Positions 11,584-23,940 of a stretch of DNA of 64,000 nt are shown one piece after another (positions within the stretch are counted from its first letter, which is position 1; each line of letters starts with the position of its first letter). The notes beneath the pieces are model-generated. The model was given only the letters and a program-made list of their open reading frames with translations, was not told where the DNA came from and did not search any database. The translations under genes and the position numbers were made by a program. The stretch spans positions 14,711,258-14,775,257 of the forward strand of contig CM073323.1 in NCBI GenBank assembly GCA_037043015.1, in the 5' to 3' direction. The DNA is from Bryum argenteum. Its lineage: Eukaryota > Streptophyta > Bryopsida > Bryales > Bryaceae.

Positions 11584-13009
11584 TGCATTTGCGAATTCTC
11601 GATTCTTCTCTTTCACAAATTCACATCCTCACATAAATTGATACTGTCACCAGAAACATTACTATTAGGGCATGTGACAGAGCGGGAAGCTTCTCAAAGA
11701 ACACAAGTATAGGCATTAGTGTGAAACTCATATGAAAAAAAAGGGAAGAGACAATGTTGATGAATTCATCAAATCTCCAGGTTGCCGAAGCCTCCACCCT
11801 TTTACAGGAGAGAGAGGGAGCAAACCGCGACACACATGCTCCAAGGTCCATTTGGATTAACCCTAACCTAAAATTAATAGCTATCTCCATAACACTGTCG
11901 AAGGAGTCCTCACAGACAGAGTGGTTTGAATAATCTTACATGTACTGCCCTCGACATAGATATGCCGCGAAACCATTGAAATTCACGTGCAGGTAACTGG
12001 AGCGAATTCCAAAAAAAAAAGAAGAAACAACAAAAAGCTAAAAGATATGAATCAGACAATGAAATCCTCTGCACAAAGAATCACTTTCCAGATTCCTTCA
12101 CCGACAACCGCAAAATCTACTCGCACTTACAAATGAAATAAACACTAAATGTCATTCAAACGACCTAGATTACCATCACGAAACCATTAAAATGCTTCGA
12201 CACAGAAATGCACGTCGTAGCCTTTCGGACAGACAAACCTAAAATCAATCGCTGAGGATTCATTCACTAGTAGAACCAAAGCTACTAACCTTCTTATCCA
12301 GCAGAAAGTGCAGTAGAAGAGATTATGAAATCTTCAAGCGCTAGAACGTTCTTCCGTCTCATCGTCCCTGTTCTCGTACTCTCCATTAGCTAACGAGTAA
12401 CCTAACTTACGATACAAGTTCCGCGCTCGTACAAAATTGGTGAACAATAATGCAGCAATCTCTTCCCACCTTCAACATCTCAACCTACATACAGTAATCA
12501 ACAGCATCGGCTAGATCCCGGATTGAGGCCCGACGATGGAAATCGAAGAGAGCTTATCAATGTATAGAGACCTAGCTTAAGAATGCGATCGAATGAAAGC
12601 AAAAGTTTGGACGAACCTGATGCTCGACAATCCGAAGCCTCTCTATCTTTCAGTGAAGCTTGTATTGAGTCTGTGGAGCACGAATGGCAGCAGCCATGGC
12701 GCCTTCTCCACTTCCCGTGACAACCCTGGTTTGTTTGCTCTCCATGGGAAGCTCGTCCACTGCCACGACCGTCACTCTCCGTCACGCTCCGCCACCCCGC
12801 CAAACACACAAAAGGAAATAGAAAAGTCTCAATTACCACTACTTTAGACTTTCTTTCTTCGCTCCTAAAGTTTCTTATACTTGGGTTTTCCGATTTTTGT
12901 GTAAAGCGTTAGAAATTGACAATTCTTTCTATTTGATAAAAGAAGAGAGTGGTGATTTTATAATACACTTCTTCATGTCAACTTATTTCTATGTATAAAT
13001 TCTTTGTTT
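11584..13009. other. 5' region of the SAM-domain gene
   Basis: This lies upstream of the SAM-domain start on the minus strand and probably holds its leader, perhaps with a leader intron. A short minus-strand frame near 12755-12650 (MESKQTRVVTGSG onward) ends at a stop within about 31 codons and could be an upstream ORF. No other gene is apparent. The GC content rises around 12480-12800, as expected near a promoter or leader. Confidence 0.35.
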
Positions 13010-13390
13010 TGGATTTTGAAATCTTCATAAAATGATTTGATTGTAGGGCTTGAAGTTAGTCACCCAGCATAATGGATTGGGTTTTTTGTGCGCACAGTGG
13101 GATATTCGTTCTTGAAATCGCCATTAAATGATAAGAGTGTAGGGCTAGAAGTTAGTCAGCGAGCAAAATGGATTGGGTTTTTTGTGCGCACACTGGGATA
13201 TTCGTTCTTCAAATCGCCATATGATTTGACGGGAGGGCTTAGAGTTGGTCAGCCAACAGAATTGATCGGGTTTTTTGTGCACATATGGGATATTCTTTCT
13301 TAAAAGCCCCATCAAATGATTTGACAAGAGAGCTTGGAGTTGGTCTGCCAACAGAATCAATTGGTTTTTTATGCAAATACTAGAACGATA
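13010..13390. repeat. Tandem repeat of about 95 bp, four copies
   Basis: Four copies start at about 13046, 13142, 13235 and 13329, counted from the GGGCTTGAAGTTAGTCA-like core. Each contains GGGTTTTTTGTGCGCACA and GGGATATTCGTTCTT. The copies diverge progressively, the last most. There is no convincing coding frame. Confidence 0.85.
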
Positions 13391-14106
13391 CTTCTAAGAA
13401 TCCCTATGGAGTTTTTAGAGATTTTGAATTGAGAAATTGGTTTTGAGTCCCATTCTCCTCTAGGAAATTTTTCCTTAAACTTTATAGAACTCAAAATAGT
13501 TGCTCTCGTTGGCTTAATTTGAACAATTCTTATTTGACTTGCAATTTATTATGGTTCTATTTATTTCTCATTGTGGTGTAGATTAGTAGATCTACAAAGT
13601 GTTTTAATATAAATCATGGAAAGCACCTCATTACTTTTGCAAAACTATTTTCTTAGGATATGAGATTTTTCTCATAATGGCCTTTTCATGATGATTAGTA
13701 AAAGAATGTTACATACTGCAAGACAGACCGCGTGTTCCATAACGCACTAGTGGAAGGAGAAAGACTACTCCACCAATGGCTACTTATTGAACCAAAATCT
13801 ATATTAGACCAAAATCTAGCTTACGCTTGCAACTTTGAGCGATCCTAAAACTCTCTAAATGTTTCCTTCTTTCACATCCACAAAAGTATCTTATTCTCAA
13901 AGTGTTACCACCCCCTACATGCCCAAGGTTGGTGATCGAAGATTCCTTGTAGATGGTGGACATGTACAAGAGACGTGTACCACTTTGTATGGTCGATTGT
14001 GATCGATCTTGACTTGAGAAGTAAATTTTAAGATCTTAAGCCTAAGGACTATTGCGGATGGCAAGCTAGCCCCTAACTCTCCTTATTGCACACCCGTCTA
14101 AGTCAC
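13391..14106. other. AT-rich intergenic DNA
   Basis: I see no gene, RNA or repeat ends here. Confidence 0.4.
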
Positions 14107-14305
14107 AAATTTGACCTTCCTTTAAATTAAGCTTAAAAAATCTCAATCCAAGCATTATTCAAAAGATTCAACCATAAGATCTCAAAGTTCACTTGATATT
14201 CTTCTCACATACCAATTCGAACCGTTCATTCTTCCTCATTTGTGAGATTATAATGGTCAAAGATGGCTGAGTTTTTCTCATGCGGGAACCTCCTAAACCT
14301 CCAAC
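14107..14305 (+). repeat. Dispersed about 200-bp repeat, copy 2
   Basis: Second copy of the repeat at 5668-5865, same orientation. It shares CTCAATC(C/T)AAGCATTATT, TCATTTGTGAGATTATAATG and the GGCTGAGTTTTTCTC...GCGGGAACCTCC end. Both copies end near CGGGAACCTCC, which may mark the element boundary. Confidence 0.65.
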
Positions 14306-15075
14306 ATGCAAAAATTGCATAATGAATGGGTTTATCATCCATTACAAATGACATTCATTGAATTTTGGCAAACGTTTACTTAAAACAATCCCCTTTTTGT
14401 CAGAAATTGCAAAACTGATCACACCTCTTTGTCGGTCTCTTGCCCTTCTCATTACTGTAATTAATTTTGTAGCTCCCTCACCGTGGATTACCGCACATGT
14501 AAACCCCATGAGTGAAGAAGGAAAAAAAAAAAGGGGAATTTCATAAATAGTTATCTACACATAGGGGAACAACCTCAAAAGATTCGCAAGAGGAGAAGAT
14601 TAAAGATCGTATGGTTGCTTCAAAAGAATGAAGAAGAAGCTTCATGTTAACTTCAATCTTCTAAAATGCCAATTTTCTCATATTAGCTTCTATTTATATA
14701 TTAGTCCTTCCCTCACGAATGGATGTGATATTATAGAAGGTGATAGTAAGGAAAATGGCGGAGGAGCTTCGGAACTTGGACAACACTCACATTTAGGGTT
14801 GCAAGATTGTTGCTATGCTGGTTGTGATTACAGTGGAGCAGCATCGCCATCGCCACGCTTCGCAGCCCGCGCTCTGTTTTTTCACGTCTGTAGGTACTCC
14901 TTTCTTAAATTGTTCTCCTAGAATGCAACTATGGTTTCTATGTGAGGTTTCGGGGCTTTGACCCGCTTGATATGGCCCCTCTCCGAGAGAGTTCACGATT
15001 TTATTTGCCTGGTGCTCAATTCTCAGCTCAATTATGCTTTGATCTCCTTGCAGATCGTTTCTGAGCTCTTCAACG
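14306..15075 (+). promoter_or_regulatory. Upstream/leader region of the proteasome beta-5 gene
   Basis: This region separates the dispersed repeat from the beta-5 start codon. It becomes GC-richer from about 14750, as in a transcribed leader. A GTAGGT-like donor near 14890 and a TTGCAG acceptor at about 15053 could bound a leader intron. No core promoter element can be assigned with confidence. Confidence 0.3.
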
Positions 15076-17114
15076 ATGTTGGATTTGAGTGCCTTGGAGC
15101 CACCGACGCTCCATAGTTTGCCTTCTGGCGTGGAGCCTCACTTGTATGCCGCTCCCAGCTTTCAGTTGCCTGCTGTTGCTGATGTAAGTACTCTCATCGC
15201 TTCGCCTAATCCTCGTCGGGGTAGATTTCGCGATTCTTGCTCGCACTAGCCATTCTCATATTTAAGAAGGCAGACGATCGACTCTGAGCATTATCTTCAC
15301 CGAGAGACTACTTAGGGTTCAAGAGCCAATCTGTTCTCATTAATAGTTTTATTGTGCTTATATCAAGTGGTAGGTTCTGGACAACTAAGGGAGGTAATAG
15401 AGATCACGGAGTTGCGATCAGAAGTCTCTGACAGGTATGCGTATGTTTTTATCTGGTGATGCAGCTCGATGGCTTCCAGAAAGCAGCTGTGCAGATGGTA
15501 AAGCCCGCGAAGGGTACAACTACCCTGGCTTTCGTTTTCAAGCATGGCGTTATCGTGGCTGCTGACTCTCGTGCCAGCATGGGCAACTACATTTGTATGT
15601 TCTTTGCTGACGGCATTCTCTTGTTGTTCATCAGTCATCGAAAGCTTGTGGTCATCAAGAAAAGTATTCTTTCGTGGTAATGCGAACGCACTACATGCTG
15701 AGCTTGTTACTGATAATGGTCCTGGTATTGGCAGCCTCACAATCTGTGAAGAAGATATTGGAAATCAATCCCTATCTGTTAGGTACTATGGCTGGAGGTG
15801 CTGCTGATTGTCAATTCTGGCAACGAAATCTAGGCACACGGGTATTCTTTTCCTTCCAGTTCTCTAATTGCGGAACGGTGAAATGCAAGCTTTTATTGAG
15901 GCGAAGCTTAATTAAGCATTTGGAAGCTTAGCCTTTCTTAGCTTTGTCTTAATTTACTGCCAATTTTGATTTTTGCAGTGCCGGCTGCATGAGTTGGCAA
16001 ATAAGAGGCGTATTTCAGTAACTGGCGCTTCGAAGCTGCTTGCGAACACGCTTTATTCATACAGAGGAATGGGGTTGTCTATGGGCACTATGATTGCTGG
16101 ATGGGATGAAACGGTACAATCCGCAAACTATAAGCCATGTTCGAATATTATACTCTGCAGATGTTGCAATGCTTATCCCTGCTATCAGAGCTCTTTATTC
16201 CGCATGCGCGTATCGTTTTTTGGTGGCATGCAGTACAGAACCGTTCAATTTGTGACGATATTGAAAAGAATATTAGTTCTTTACTTTAGTATAGGTTCTG
16301 TCAGTTTCTTGTGCTGTTTTTGGCTGCGTTGCAGCATCCAAGAGTAAGTGGAAGTGCTTCAGTCAAGTTGATGTATAAACATTGCAAGTATTCAGTCTTA
16401 ACCTCTGACTGTGGTATTGTGATAACGGCAGGGTCCAGGCCTATATTATGTGGATAGTGAGGGTGGCAGGGTGAAGGGCACGCGCTTTTCGGTGGGATCC
16501 GGGTCTACATATGCATATGGTGTACTCGATACTGGGTGAGATGCAGCGATGGAAGTAATGCTTTTGTGATGATTCTTTTTGTTGCTACAAGTTCGTACTG
16601 AGATGATGATTTTTATTATCGTGAAACTCCTTGTTGATTTATTTTCTGAAGGAACGCTGCTTGTGGATATTCCAGGTTTGATTGGGACATGTCCATCGAG
16701 GAAGCAGTAGAGCTGGCTCGTCGTTCGATCTATCATGCTACTTTCCGCGATGGTGCTAGTGGTGGTGTAGTTAGTGGTAAGCAATTCTTGTCCTTGTCGT
16801 GTTCGTTGAGGCCCTCTGTATAGCTTTACTGTCTGCTACACTCAGTGAGGTTGCTCATTGTGCTAAATATCTGTGAACAGAGATTTCATGCAGGGATGGC
16901 AGTGATTGGACACTACTTGTGGTATACCGAAATCTGTTTTTTATTCAGTTAGGGAATCTGACGTAAGATTTATTGCGCTGCAGTTTATTACGTAGGCCCT
17001 TCTGGGTGGAAGAAAATGGCAGGTGACGATGTGGGTGAACTTCATTACAAATATTATCCAGTCCAAGAGGCCCCGGCTGAGGCTGAGATGGGTGAGGCAC
17101 AAGCATCAGTATGA
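15076..17114 (+). CDS. PBE: 20S proteasome subunit beta type-5 (7 exons, complete)
   Basis: Chymotrypsin-like catalytic subunit of the 20S proteasome. Predicted exons: 15076-15183, 15465-15594, 15735-15841, 15979-16113, 16432-16535, 16652-16776, 16984-17114. They join in phase to 279 residues. The propeptide [10 protein letters not shown]...MVKPAKG is cleaved before Thr1 of TTTLAF. Catalytic Asp17 ([10 protein letters not shown]) and Lys33 ([17 protein letters not shown]) and the pocket Met ([10 protein letters not shown]) are all present. The rest ([55 protein letters not shown]) follows the family. One oddity: where relatives read LDxGYRxD, this model reads [14 protein letters not shown]. 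The four extra residues follow from the only phase-compatible acceptor of exon 6 (CTGAAG/G). The C-terminal tail is Ala/Glu-rich. Identity is very secure. Confidence 0.95.
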
Positions 17115-18536
17115 GCATGTTCTTGCTGTTTTTCACCATGCTGCTGCTGATGGTCACTGGTTTTCAAGGGTTCCTTGATTAACCTCTTTGAAGTCTGTGA
17201 ATAGTGAAGGGTTCCTCGATCATGCCAAGTTCCCAATGTTGCATTCAGCTATATTGACGTGGTATCTTGTAGACGTTGGATTGCGCCTCTCCTCATGTTG
17301 GTTCCTTTCGAGAAAACGGATTTTTTTTTGTAAAGAGCTGCTTCTATTGAGGTGTTCTGAATATCTCCCTGAAGGGTTTGATCGCTAAAATTCCTTCTAA
17401 GATTCGACTGCCTACATATATCATCAAACTCTTCCAACTTCAAATGTTACATGATATGCTCTCACAGACGTAAGTATCAAGACTTCTTTTCTGCCCATGA
17501 ACATAGTTCAAAGTGATAATTGGTGAAAATGCATAAATGTCAGTTCAGAATCAAGACCCTGGCAAAGAACTATTCCGTATAGTGGTTTTAGCAGATGAGG
17601 TTGTTATTGGCAGTTTTGAAAACAAGAGAATTACAAGAACTGTCAGTGTACCTTGAATTTAGAACGACTTGATAGCCATGAGCACAATCACAGCATCACA
17701 ACCACGATGCCTGAACAATTTTGTCCATGAAAATTTTTTCACACGGAAAAATTCTGCACTGTGATTGTCACTTGAGATTGCAGACATTGGTAGTCTTTTG
17801 AAAAGTGTTTTGGTTGGAGCCGGAAGGATGAAATGTTCGTTCTCGGTGTATCAGATTCTTGGTGCATCGAATTTACCTCCAAAGACCAATCAGTTTCTCC
17901 TTGTGTCGGATTCTGGTCATGGTTGGCACCTCTACTCAATAATGAAAAACATAAGGAAAAACTTCAGATACTCAGCAAGTACCTGGGATTCGAACACAAG
18001 CGTGCCCGTTTGATAATTATTTTTCCTTCGGATGTAGCTTATCGTGACTTGAAAAGGCAAGTGGCAATATCAAGAAGTGCCATTAAGAGCATTTAAGCAC
18101 TGCAAGGTCTCCAGTCAGTCGGCAGACCAACAAAATCTATAAAACTCTTTACGAAGTAAGAGAGCATCACCACCCCTGTTCTACACAAGTCTCACATTTC
18201 TGGGTTTCTCACGTCAAGCCAAAAAACAACTTTTAAGATACTCTGCCAGGAGCAGTCATGATAAAGTAAGCTTTTCAGCGTGTTACCCATTTGTATAGTA
18301 GCAATAATAACGTAACTTGCACTACGGTAGGCTAATATGAGTGTGCACTTATCCAGTCTGTCAGCACTCTCATGCTCGACATAAAAGCCCTGATACAGTG
18401 TTGCAATAATATTTGATTCTCCTTGCGAAAGCATGACTGTGTGTTCACGCCTCCGGTGCCAAAACTATGAATGGGCGGCATTCTCTCGATCGTAAGCTGA
18501 TGTTGATACAATGGCAGCTTAAGCGGGTGGGTCACC
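17115..18536. other. Intergenic DNA between beta-5 and the LRR gene
   Basis: 3' flank of the proteasome gene, then upstream sequence of the LRR gene. Short open frames near 17765-18096 have no recognisable motif or splice context. I see no gene or transposon. Confidence 0.4.
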
Positions 18537-21250
18537 ATGAAACGCATTGTCAAGGTTTTGTTGGCTCTGTTGCTTCTAGAACTTGCAGCAGGATTGACGC
18601 CGGATGGAGTGGCATTGCTGGAGCTGAAGAAGAGCTTGAACGTGTCTTCAACAGAGCTTCAAACGTGGAATGTGGCCGACTCATCGCCGTGCCGCTGGAA
18701 AGGCATCACTTGCAGTAACAGCTCCGAGTTTGTGGAGATCATCTCCTTGGCTGGGCTCAAGAGCACTGTGAATGCCTCTCTCTCCCCCAGTGTGGGTCGG
18801 TTGTCGCTCCTCACCAGCCTCGACATCAGTTTCAGTGGCCTCCTCGGCACCATTCCTGTCGAACTCGGTAACCTGAAAAAGCTGAAAAAGCTGGACCTCT
18901 CTGGAAACAATCTCGTTGGCACCATTCCCCGCGAGCTCGGACTGTTGTTGGAATTGACCGAGGTAAGACTCGACTTCTCTTTTTCGAACGCAATTGTGTG
19001 CGACAGTGAGAATGTTCTCTCGAATGGAAGTCTCGAACGCAGTTTTCATGGCACTTTTGAAGTTTTTACAGTCACAGTAGTACAAAGAGAAGACAATAGC
19101 AGTTGGAATCGTTACCTTCCGAAGCCTACCCCAGTTGGGCTGACCGTGTTTGATGCTTGCAAGTTCACTCACGGATTTGACTATCTCAGGTCAGACTAGG
19201 GAAAAACAAGCTGGAGGGTGAGATTCCGGCGGAGCTTGCGGCTTGCCCTGCTTTGGGAATCATTGATGTAAGCGAGAATCGACTAAATGGCACCATTCCA
19301 CCCGTGCTCTACAGAAACCGAATGCTCCAGGTCCTCAGGCTTCAGAAGAACAACTTCACAGGGGACATCGGCGCATGTGAGTGATCAACCCATTGACAAT
19401 CTCATGTATGTACTATGACACAACCTTGTGAAGCGCTTAGAGTATCACTGGCAGGCAACTACATACTGGCATGCAACCAATTCTAGTGCTTGTTAAAGTT
19501 GGACAAAAGAGCTCTCCTGCCTCCAGGTATATAGAATAGAGAAAAGTGTTGTGTAGGGTAGTTCGAGTTTTGACTTACCGATGGCTATGGGACAGTGGTG
19601 GAGGGGTTGAAGAACGCACCAGAAATAACACACATAGATGTGATGCACAACAAGTTGAACGGGTCAATGCCACCATCGCTAGGCAATGCAAGCACGGGAT
19701 TTGCGGCTCTATCGACATTCAACATTTTGATAAACGAAGTCACGGGGAGGATACCAGAGTGGCTTTGTTACTTGCCCAAGCTGGAGCGGTTGAGCCTGCA
19801 GGACAACAAGATGCAGGGCACAATTCCAAGCTGCCTGGGCAATGCAAGCAGCCTCGTCTTCCTGGCCATGTCTCGCAATTCTCTCACGGGTCCCATTCCA
19901 CCCGGACTGGGCAGGCTGCAAAACCTCACTTGGCTGGAGGCCACTGGCACCAGCGTGAATGGCACTATCCCGGAATCTCTCGGCAACTGCTCGTCCTTGC
20001 TGGTTCTTATGCTGGGTAACACTTCCCTACATGGAACTATTCCAGCTACCCTTGGAAACCTTAAGAAACTGATCCTGTTGGATTTGTCGAACAATGATCT
20101 AGAAGGCGATATTCCAACCGCGCTAGCAGGATGCAGTCTCCTCACTTTCTTAATCTTGGCCGACAACAGACTCTCCGGAGGAGTGCCTCCACAGCTCGCG
20201 AATTGCTCCCACTTGCAGCAAGTGCTGCTTCAGAACAATCAACTGTCTGGACACTTTGAATTAGACTACATTCAGTCGCTGAACTATCTCTCCATCGCCA
20301 ACAACTCCTTTACAGGCAACATCTATAAGTCCCTGTTAACCAACCCCCACTTGATTTATTTGGATGCAAGCCAGAACTACTTCGTCGCGGAAGTTTTCGG
20401 CGACTTCGACGTGACTATGTTCATGTCGTTGCGAGTTCTCATGCTGGGACGTAATCAACTACAAGGTCGTGTCCCTTCGTGGATGTGGACATTCCCAGAT
20501 CTTCAGATTTTGGACCTCTCGAACAACAAACTCTCGGGTTCGTTTGAGGGTGACTTCACCCTCCTGCAAGGATTCAGGAACAAGGATGTCATAGCAAAGA
20601 CTGTGGACACTTCTGTCCTTACCATGCTCGACAATCAAGATCTAGCGCTCTTGGTGAAAGGGAGTACTCAGCTACTATCCGTGAGTAGCTGGCGTTTTGT
20701 TGTGGCATTAAACTTGGCGGAGAACAACTTCGGCGGCCCCATTCCAGGAAACATCGGAGAATTTAAGATCCTCGTGTACTGCAACCTTTCGCACAATGCC
20801 TTCACCGGTACTATTCCTCCAGAGCTTGGTCTTCTACCTCTTCAATCTTTGGACCTGTCTAGTAATTCCCTGGAGGGGCCCATACCTGAGGAGTTTAGTG
20901 CTTCGACTCAGTTGAGCACGCTCCGGCTGGCCAACAACAAGCTTACGGGTCCAATTCCATCTGGGACGCAGATGCAAGGATTCAATGAGGACTCCTACCT
21001 TCCAGGCAACACTGGATTGTGTGGTCGACCACTCTCGAAGGTGTGCATCGGTAATGGCTTCATAACTCCGGCAGCGCTTGATGATGGCAGTGAGAACCCC
21101 GAGGTGCCCTCAATGATCTCGATTCCTGCATTCGTCTTAGGGACGGTACTTGGCTTTGTCTCCGTAGGTGCCATATACCGAGCCTGTTTCTACCGACAGC
21201 AGCGTCGATATCGCTTAGGAAAAGAGTATGGGCTATGGCAACGTCCCTGA
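18537..21250 (+). CDS. LRR receptor-like protein (no kinase), 3 exons
   Basis: Exons 18537-18962, 19190-19376 and 19596-21250 join in phase to 755 residues. Residues 1-20 form a signal peptide (MKRIVKVLLALLLLELAAGL). An LRRNT_2 cap follows (ALLELKKSLN, CRWKGITC), then about 20 plant-type extracellular LRRs of the LxxLxLxxNxLxGxIPxxLG form. Near residue 530-570 a non-LRR island (NKDVIAKTVDTS...LLVKGSTQ) interrupts the array, as in plant RLPs, followed by more LRRs and a C-cap (NTGLCGRPLSKVC). A transmembrane helix (ISIPAFVLGTVLGFVSVGAI) and a short basic tail end the protein. With no kinase it would need a partner kinase to signal. RLPs act in immunity or development at the plasma membrane; the ligand here is unknown. 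Exon joins are in register with the LRR period, which supports the model. Confidence 0.88.
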
Positions 21251-21936
21251 TAAAACCCCTGCACTAGTCGTACATGCTTAAGCATCTCAATGGGTGAGTT
21301 ACTCGAAGTGGGCATGAGTTCCGTAGTTAGTTCAAAAAATCATATGTATTTATAGGTGTCCGTCTCTTATAAGAAAACAATCTCAATATCTTGTCATGCT
21401 GTTCCTCACTTTCCTCAATATGCAGACTCATGCTGTTCCTCAACTGCTTGGCATCTAAACACTGGTCAAATCACGCAGTTTGTTTCTGCTCTATGTTATG
21501 TATAGCAATTGTGGACCAACATCCTTGTGCAAGTGCAGCGAAAAGAGAAGTGATTGCTAAAGATAACCAAGAAAATTACACTTCGAACTCTAGCTGTATA
21601 ACATACTGGATCTCAAATCACATGTCAACTGACCAACCAGAACTCCAAAGCATTGAGCTCAGACAAACATAATGCAGGCACATTCACCGTGATACTCAGT
21701 CCCAACAGAAAGATAACCCTGTGAAGCTGGTCACACCATGTAATCAAGAGGAATAAAAGCAGTGTAGGCGATGGACTGAGACCACGTTGGACTCGATGAA
21801 CACAGGGCGAGATAATTGAAAATCTCAGAACGCCTTCAATTGATCAGAACAAAGGCAGCAAGTTCACAGAAAGTGCTAAAAGTATCGCGCTATAAAGTGG
21901 CAGCGAAACTAAAAGAAGCACTATTAATCAATTCAC
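21251..21936. other. Convergent 3' flanks of the LRR gene and RPL34
   Basis: The LRR gene (+) and RPL34 copy 1 (-) converge here. The stretch holds their 3' untranslated regions and no other feature that I can support. Confidence 0.5.
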
Positions 21937-23111
21937 TTAAGACTGAGTCTTAGCGGCCAATTTCTCCTTCGACTTCTGGATCTTCAGAACCTTCTTCACA
22001 ATCTTCTGCTCCTCAACCAAGAAAGCCCGGATAATGCTGCAACAATAGAGCCGATCTCAGCACGCATACAGTACTCCAATTTTCCCATAGTAACACCAAA
22101 GATTTTCATACTTGACTGGAATCAACTACTGTAGTGTGCTTGATAAAGAAATAACATACCGTTCACGCACTGCCGACCCAGCCAGGTTGCCGCCATAGGC
22201 CCGGTTAACAGTCTTCCTGTGCCGGTGAAGACGAGAGGTTTTGTACTCTGTCGGCCTCAAGTGAGGGACCTACAGAAGTCCCTCTAGTAAGAAATACGTA
22301 CGACACTGTTGTGAACGCGAGAAACCTCTCTTTACACAATCAAATTACAGGATAGATCGACCAGACCTAACTTTTCCTTCGGCGAAACTAGGACTCACAT
22401 AAGCTCCAACACAATACTTAATTCGGATGAATTCAGGTGTTTCGTCTCGTAGAAACAATCTCCTAAGACTTTCAGCCGGACCACTCGACGGATTGTGACA
22501 AGAACTGCTATTGTTCAACTGAGCACAATTTAAGTTCAAAAGAGCTAAAGTCACCGCTTCATCAACTAAAGATAAGATTGTACTACGCTTGCAATTTGAC
22601 TATGAAGCATTCTCTCGTCTAACACAAATTATTCGATTGCCGTAAAAACTCTGTGTGGCATTGTAATAAAATCAACAGAAAACAACATTCCGACGTAGGT
22701 CAACGATAACTTACTCCGGGAATACGCTTTCCGGTGACTGGGCACTTAGGTCCATTCGCCCTCTTCTTAGCGGTCTGAAACACATTTTTGCCACCTACAT
22801 TCCAACAAACAGCAATCCTTCAATAATTCTCCTGCTTAGTATCTAAACATTGAATGGCTTTCGCAGGAAGAGAATTGTTCTTCCCGGGTTTACAATTGCA
22901 CAAGATTGGATACTCGGATAAATCATCCAAATCCCAATAAAAGAGAGCTACTCCAAATGCACAATGAATGCAATTTTTCGAACTTTCCTGAAAAACCCTA
23001 GGAGGTGGCGAAACCCTAAAGCCGGGGCATACCTGGTGTCTTGACCACACGGGTCTGGTTAGACTTGGTGGCGTAGCAGTGGCGACGACGGTATGTCAAC
23101 CGCTGAACCAT
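21937..23111 (-). CDS. RPL34: 60S ribosomal protein L34 (eL34), copy 1
   Basis: Cytosolic large-subunit ribosomal protein. Minus-strand exons: 23111-23033, 22794-22715, 22269-22160, 22036-21937, joining to 122 residues. The protein reads [20 protein letters not shown] at the N-terminus, then [40 protein letters not shown], and a C-terminus with [17 protein letters not shown]. It matches the eL34 family in length and in the zinc-ribbon-type Cys/His positions. All introns are GT-AG. It is divergent from the branching-enzyme gene, with about 830 bp between start codons. A second gene with the same exon lengths (79, 80, 110, 100 bp) lies at 51656-52495. Confidence 0.96.
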
Positions 23112-23940
23112 GGTGACACACGCTTGCGTCTCCGCTAAGCTGCAAAGTTCCTCTGCAGAACGGCGATGGCGGAAGCGCGAAAAGGGAGTGTTGGGGACAC
23201 CTTCCTTCCTTCTCTACCTTCCTCCCAAACCAAACCAAACCCTAAATACATTCATCCATTCACAAAATTATCGTTCGTCAACTATGATATTCGTTCACAG
23301 TGAAGGGTCCGGACCTTAAAAGAAAGAGAGCTAAAAGAAAAAGAAGGAGCAGGGAGACTGGATGGGATAGACGGGGGTTTAAGCTATCAGTGTTGTGCCC
23401 TTAAACCCTGCAAGGTGGTCTCGTTGCTACGGGCCGGATTGTGAACCCGAGATTTAGGTGAAAATTCTCTCGCCAGAAATAAAGTCTTTTCTAGAATTCA
23501 GTGACTGAAGTGATAGGGTTTAGAGATTTTCAAGCTGAAAGTGAAAGTGAGCAATTCGTGAGCGTAATACCTTGCTGTTTCAACTGCATTTGACGGTATC
23601 TGACACTTGACTTTGAAGAATTTTGATTCGTCCCTCTAACTGCAGAAAATTGATCCTCCACTAGGCATAGCTTCCACTGTCAAGTTCCAGAGATTGCTCT
23701 TGCAGCTTACTACAGTTTCGAATACAGAGGGACAATGACGCGGAAAGCGATTGAATTCTAAATTCATACAAGAACCTACATGCAAGAATTTGAGTTTTGT
23801 CTTGTGACGAGATTATTTCAGTGAACGTGACGAGGTTTATATGCTATCTCGTTTCATCAGGTCGTTTTCTCATAGTGTTCAATTTTGTTACAGGTATTAA
23901 CATGGCAACTTGAATGATACATTTCGGAGTAGCTTATGCA
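23112..23940. promoter_or_regulatory. Divergent promoter region RPL34 / branching enzyme
   Basis: About 830 bp between two divergent start codons. Nearest RPL34 it contains AAACCCTA-type motifs (AAACCCTAAATAC at about 23238, CTTAAACCCTGC at about 23400), which resemble telo-box elements common in plant ribosomal-protein promoters. No TATA box is assigned. The 5' leader of the branching enzyme may contain an intron ending near TTACAG at 23893. Confidence 0.45.

Noticed and set aside
14628-14921. 97-codon plus frame upstream of the proteasome gene
   Set aside because: No motif; it overlaps the probable leader of the beta-5 gene, and the frame is not continuous with it.
17765-18096. Two overlapping frames of about 85 codons
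   Set aside because: No homology recognised and no splice or promoter context.
23914-23940. Upstream ATG of the branching enzyme as the main start
   Set aside because: It adds only nine residues (MIHFGVAYA) ahead of MATIAG, which looks more like a transit-peptide start; kept as an alternative.
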